Of a DNA stretch of 64,000 nt, positions 60,836 to 64,000 are shown one piece after another. Made by a program: the position numbers and the translations under genes. The stretch covers positions 4,154,001 to 4,218,000 of the forward strand of contig NZ_JANADR010000001.1 in the NCBI RefSeq assembly GCF_024199925.1. The letters run 5' to 3'. The DNA comes from Bradyrhizobium sp. CCGUVB1N3. GTDB lineage: Bacteria > Pseudomonadota > Alphaproteobacteria > Rhizobiales > Xanthobacteraceae. Below the pieces are notes generated by a model. It ran no database searches. It worked only from the letters and a program-made list of their open reading frames with translations, and had not been told where the DNA came from. Position 1 is the first letter of the stretch. Each line of letters begins with the position of its first letter.

Positions 60836-62185
60836 TTAGGCCACCTTGAAGTCGTTCCAGCGCTTGTTCATGTAGGCGGCTTCATCCATCAGCGTATTCC
60901 AGCAGGAGATGTTCTTGACGCGGTCGAGGAACGAGCCGCCGTCGCGCTTGGTGCCGGACTTCTCCATCGGCACACCATAGGGATCGTTGATCACCTCGGG
61001 CGCGGGCTGGCCCTCGTACCAGAACGCCCATTCGGCCGGCGTCAAAAACTTCTTCGCGGTCGACGGCACCGGGCTGTAATAGCCGTAGCGCGCGACGAAG
61101 CCGCCCTGCCAACCCGAGAGATACCAGTTGAGATATTCGTAGGCCGCGTCGAGCTTCTTGCCGGACAGGTGCTTCATCAGCCCCATGCCGTTGCACCAGC
61201 CGCGATAGCCTTCCTTGCCGTTCTTGACGTTGACCGGCGCGTAGACGCAAGGGATCTCCTTCACGCGTACCGCGGCGACCGCCGGCGACCACATCGACTG
61301 GATAATCACCTCGCCTGCGGCCATGAGCTGCACCGACTGGTCGAAGGTGGTCCAGGTCGCGCGGAACTGGCCGTCCTTCTTCAACTCGATCAGCTTGTTG
61401 CAGGTGAAGTCGATCTCCTCCTTGGTCATGTTACCCTTGTTGCCGTACTTGATCAGGCCCGCGCTCTCGAAGCAGAGCGCCGCATCCATGATGCCGATCG
61501 CGGGCACGTCGAGGATCGCGGCCTTGCCCTTGAATTTCGGATCGATCAAATCCTTCCACTCGGTGACCTCGTGGCCGACGAGGTCGGGCCGGTAGCCGAT
61601 GGAGTCGGCGTTGTAGACCTGCGGCAGGAACGTCGCCCATTCGGTGACTCCGTCGTGCAGATCGGTGGCGTCGGGCTTGGCGATGTACATGGCTTCATAG
61701 GGCGAGATGCCCTGGCGCGGGATCTTGTGGCCGTCGATCTCGCCCTTGGTGAAGATCGGCAGGATGTTGTCGAATTCCTTGACCTTCTTGACCTCGATGC
61801 CCTGGATGACGCCGCGCTTGGCCGCGAGCTTGGCCTGCCAGCCCTCAAGGTCGGCGATATCGACCGTATTAGGCTGGCTTATGAAGCGGTTGATGGCGGC
61901 CGAGGTGTCGAGATTCTGCATCGTCACCTTGAAACCGAGATCCTTGGCTGCCTGGTCTCCGATCGCCTTCACCACCGAATAGGAGACGCCGACGTGGCGG
62001 AGCTCTATGTCCTTGATCTCCTGCGCCCAGATGGTTGGGAAACCGCTGACCGCATCCGAGCCAGCGGCCGCGCCGGCAACCACCGCCGCACCCTTCAACA
62101 GCGTGCGCCGGCTCAGCTTTTTCGACTCCCTGTCCTTCGTTCCGGCCTGGTCAGCGCCGAAATTCCCCTTATTCCTGTCAGGCAT
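60836..62185 (-). CDS. Tat-exported ABC substrate-binding protein (PotD-like)
   Basis: This 449-aa protein has a twin-arginine signal (SRRTLLK at 25-31 followed by an Ala-rich segment). A mature part follows that resembles extracellular solute-binding proteins of the spermidine/putrescine type (DIELRHVGVSYSV, ADLEGWQAKLAAKRG, QSMWSPAVAAVRVKEIPCVYAPV). It would capture substrate in the periplasm and deliver it to the permeases that follow. It is the first gene of the operon that leads to the molybdenum hydroxylase and amidase. The ligand is unknown. Confidence 0.9.
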   Translation of the reverse strand: MPDRNKGNFGADQAGTKDRESKKLSRRTLLKGAAVVAGAAAGSDAVSGFPTIWAQEIKDIELRHVGVSYSVVKAIGDQAAKDLGFKVTMQNLDTSAAINRFISQPNTVDIADLEGWQAKLAAKRGVIQGIEVKKVKEFDNILPIFTKGEIDGHKIPRQGISPYEAMYIAKPDATDLHDGVTEWATFLPQVYNADSIGYRPDLVGHEVTEWKDLIDPKFKGKAAILDVPAIGIMDAALCFESAGLIKYGNKGNMTKEEIDFTCNKLIELKKDGQFRATWTTFDQSVQLMAAGEVIIQSMWSPAVAAVRVKEIPCVYAPVNVKNGKEGYRGWCNGMGLMKHLSGKKLDAAYEYLNWYLSGWQGGFVARYGYYSPVPSTAKKFLTPAEWAFWYEGQPAPEVINDPYGVPMEKSGTKRDGGSFLDRVKNISCWNTLMDEAAYMNKRWNDFKVA

Positions 62186-62409
62186 GGCAACCCTCGTTGG
62201 TTACGATGAACTCTCTCGCCGATCGTCCGTGATCGGTGCGGATGTGATCAGTTGCGCGTGAGGCTATTGACCGGATTTCGCGAAGTAAAATTGGAAGTAA
62301 AAATTCGCGATATAAACGGGACTAATGGTTTGCACCGATGCATGTGGATTTGGCAGCGCGCATAAGAAGGCGCCAGAGCGTGTATACAAAGCGACGGGTT
62401 GAACGGAGC

Positions 62410-63936
62410 ATGCGGCCTTGCGCGACGCGCGCGTTTTGCGTCGGGCTGCTCGTCGCGACGACATGCCACGCGCCTTGTGCGAGCGAGTCTTCGCTCGAGC
62501 CCGCGCGCATGACGGCAATCGGCACGATCGACGCTCGCTTTCAATCCTACAATGTCGAGATGGTCGAAGTGACGGGCGGCCGCTTCTGGACGCCGTACGC
62601 CGGACGCTCCAATGCGCAGATCGCGCGCGACCGCTACAGCTACAGGCCGCCGATCGATCTCGCCAACACGCGGCTACGCAAACTCGCTGCCGCTCTTGGC
62701 CCGGCCTACATGCGCGTCAGCGGCACCTGGGCGAACGCGACGTTTTTTGCCGATACTGACAACGCGCCGGCCGCACCGCCTCCCGGTTTCGACTCCGTGC
62801 TGAGCCGCGCGCAGTGGCGCGGTGTCGTCGACTTTGCACGCGCGGTGGATGCGGAGATCATGACGTCCTTTGCCATCAGTACGGGCGGCCGCAGTGCAGA
62901 CGGCCGTTGGATGCCCGACCAGGCGCAACAGCTTCTCGCCTTCACCCAGTCACTTGGTAGCCACGTCGCAGCCGCCGAATTCATGAACGAGCCGACGCTC
63001 GCGGCAACGAACGGCGCGCCGCCGGGCTATGGTGCAAAGGCCTATGGCCGCGACTTCGCGATCTTCCGCGCGTGGATGCGCCAGCATGCACCTGACACGC
63101 TGATCGTCGGCCCCGGCTCCGTCGGCGACTCATCTTCGCCATCAACCGATGGCATCCGGACCCGCGATCTGCTCGCCGCATCCGGCCACGACCTCGATCG
63201 CTTCTCTTATCATCACTACAACACGCTCTCGCCGCGCTGCGGCGTCCGCAACGATCCGGCGCGAGCGCTGTCGGCGGATTGGCTCGCACGCACCGATCGC
63301 ACGCTTTCGGTCTACCGCGGCTTGCGCGACGAATTCGAGCCTGGCACACCGATCTGGTTGACCGAGACGGCCGATGCCGCCTGCGGCGGCAATCGCTGGG
63401 ACGCGACCTTCCTCGACACGTTCCGCTATCTCGACCAGCTCGGACGGCTCGCGAAGGCAGGCGTGCAGGTAGTGATGCACAACACGCTTGCCGCAAGCGA
63501 CTACGGCCTGCTCGACGAGGCGACGTTTCGCCCGCGACCGAACTACTGGGGTGCGCTGCTATGGCATCGCCTGATGGGAACGACCGTGCTCGACGCCGGT
63601 GTGAGCAGCACGCCCGACCTTCGCCTGTATGCGCATTGCCATCCCAGGACGCCGGGCAACGTGTCCATCCTCGCGATCAACACATCGCGGACCGAGTCAC
63701 GCAGCATGAAGCTGCCGATTGCATCGGAGCGCTACACGCTGGATGCGATGCCGCTCCAAAGCTCGACCGTGCGATTGAACGGAAGGACACTCGAGCTCGA
63801 CGTCAACGACGTCTTTCCCCTGCTCGAAGCGCGCACGACGCCGGCCGGGACAATTCTCTTGGCACCGGCCACCATCACCTTCCTGGTGATGTCGGACGCT
63901 GCCAACCCTGCCTGCCGATGGCCGTATGAACTTTGA
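62410..63936 (+). CDS. secreted GH79-like (heparanase-type) glycosidase
   Basis: From the ATG at 62410 this 508-aa protein starts with a signal peptide (MRPCATRAFCVGLLVATTCHAPCAS). The barrel carries AAEFMNEPTL with the probable acid/base E194, and PIWLTETADAACGGN with the probable nucleophile E319. A C-terminal beta domain ends it. The motifs resemble GH79 heparanase/beta-glucuronidase-type enzymes. An ATG at 62338 is also in frame but would bury the signal peptide behind 24 residues. It stands alone between the ABC operon and the window end. The substrate is not identifiable; an exopolysaccharide or plant glycan is plausible. Confidence 0.7.
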   Translation: MRPCATRAFCVGLLVATTCHAPCASESSLEPARMTAIGTIDARFQSYNVEMVEVTGGRFWTPYAGRSNAQIARDRYSYRPPIDLANTRLRKLAAALGPAYMRVSGTWANATFFADTDNAPAAPPPGFDSVLSRAQWRGVVDFARAVDAEIMTSFAISTGGRSADGRWMPDQAQQLLAFTQSLGSHVAAAEFMNEPTLAATNGAPPGYGAKAYGRDFAIFRAWMRQHAPDTLIVGPGSVGDSSSPSTDGIRTRDLLAASGHDLDRFSYHHYNTLSPRCGVRNDPARALSADWLARTDRTLSVYRGLRDEFEPGTPIWLTETADAACGGNRWDATFLDTFRYLDQLGRLAKAGVQVVMHNTLAASDYGLLDEATFRPRPNYWGALLWHRLMGTTVLDAGVSSTPDLRLYAHCHPRTPGNVSILAINTSRTESRSMKLPIASERYTLDAMPLQSSTVRLNGRTLELDVNDVFPLLEARTTPAGTILLAPATITFLVMSDAANPACRWPYEL

Positions 63937-63969
63937 ATTGGATCGAGCGTGAGGTCGCACCTTGCCGCA

Positions 63970-64000
63970 TCATTGCGAGGAGCCACCCGGTCCCGCCTTC
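63970..64000. repeat. start of a further intergenic repeat copy, cut by the window edge
   Basis: CATTGCGAGGAGC at 63971-63983 repeats the beginning of the palindromic element found between kdpB and kdpC (from 26591). The following bases diverge from that copy. I read this as the left part of a longer variant of the same family, continuing beyond the window. Confidence 0.5.

Overview
The window is high-GC alphaproteobacterial DNA, most likely from Bradyrhizobium or a close relative. This rests on very GC-rich third codon positions, the mix of genes (trehalose/glycogen operon, LigD, Kdp, FliD/FliS-type flagellum, form II CoxL-like hydroxylase) and several intergenic palindromic repeats of a type I associate with Bradyrhizobium. 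I see no rRNA, tRNA, CRISPR array, transposase or integrase. The species call comes from reading, not from a search.

Layout. (1) 1-18898, alpha-glucan and trehalose metabolism. A HAD phosphatase (+) is followed by a GH15 glucoamylase/trehalase-like gene and malQ (both -). Divergent from malQ runs a tightly packed operon (+): glgE-like, treS-maltokinase fusion, glgB, glgX, treZ, treY. Together these would link trehalose, maltose, maltose-1-phosphate and branched glucan in a cycle. The GlgE-like protein, however, lacks the family's general-acid Glu (Lys instead) and the conserved Arg of GH13 region II. The malQ/glgE intergenic region carries a full match to the alphaproteobacterial general-stress (EcfG) promoter, reading towards malQ, with a weaker back-to-back copy towards glgE. 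(2) 18908-22366: a PHA-system protein, a DUF3309 mini-protein and the DNA-repair ligase LigD. (3) 22516-30817: kdpE, kdpD, kdpC, kdpB, kdpA, kdpF (-), plus two unannotated mini-ORFs beside kdpF. (4) 31145-32661: five small genes of unknown function. Two of them and the kdp operon share a tandem-half-site box that looks like an OmpR-family (KdpE?) operator. (5) 32794-35034: upp and an acyl-CoA synthetase-like gene.

(6) 35041-45184 (-): one flagellar block headed by an ECF sigma factor, then flagellin, fliD, fliS, an 89-aa protein resembling small partners of ECF factors, flgD, flgE, an 85-aa unknown, a FlgN-like chaperone, flgK and flgL. (7) 45699-50053 (+): a three-gene cassette divergent from the flagellar block: a COG5610-like HAD protein with intact motifs, a GT-A-like protein with its DxD replaced, and a formyltransferase-like protein with its Asn/His motif replaced. 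It may modify flagellin or a surface glycan. (8) 50169-54150: a small glycine-rich secreted protein, a Tat-signal FAH-family protein, a LysR regulator and an amidase. (9) 54161-62185 (-): molybdenum-hydroxylase subunits (CoxM, CoxL, CoxS-like) downstream of a polyamine-type ABC importer, together with the amidase a plausible uptake-and-oxidation operon for a nitrogenous or amide substrate. (10) 62410-63936: a secreted GH79-like (heparanase-type) glycosidase. The window ends inside what looks like another repeat copy.

The best leads are the GlgE-like protein without its catalytic acid, the predicted shared Kdp-region operator with its mini-ORFs, the ECF-headed flagellar block, and the neighbouring cassette with two degenerate enzymes.
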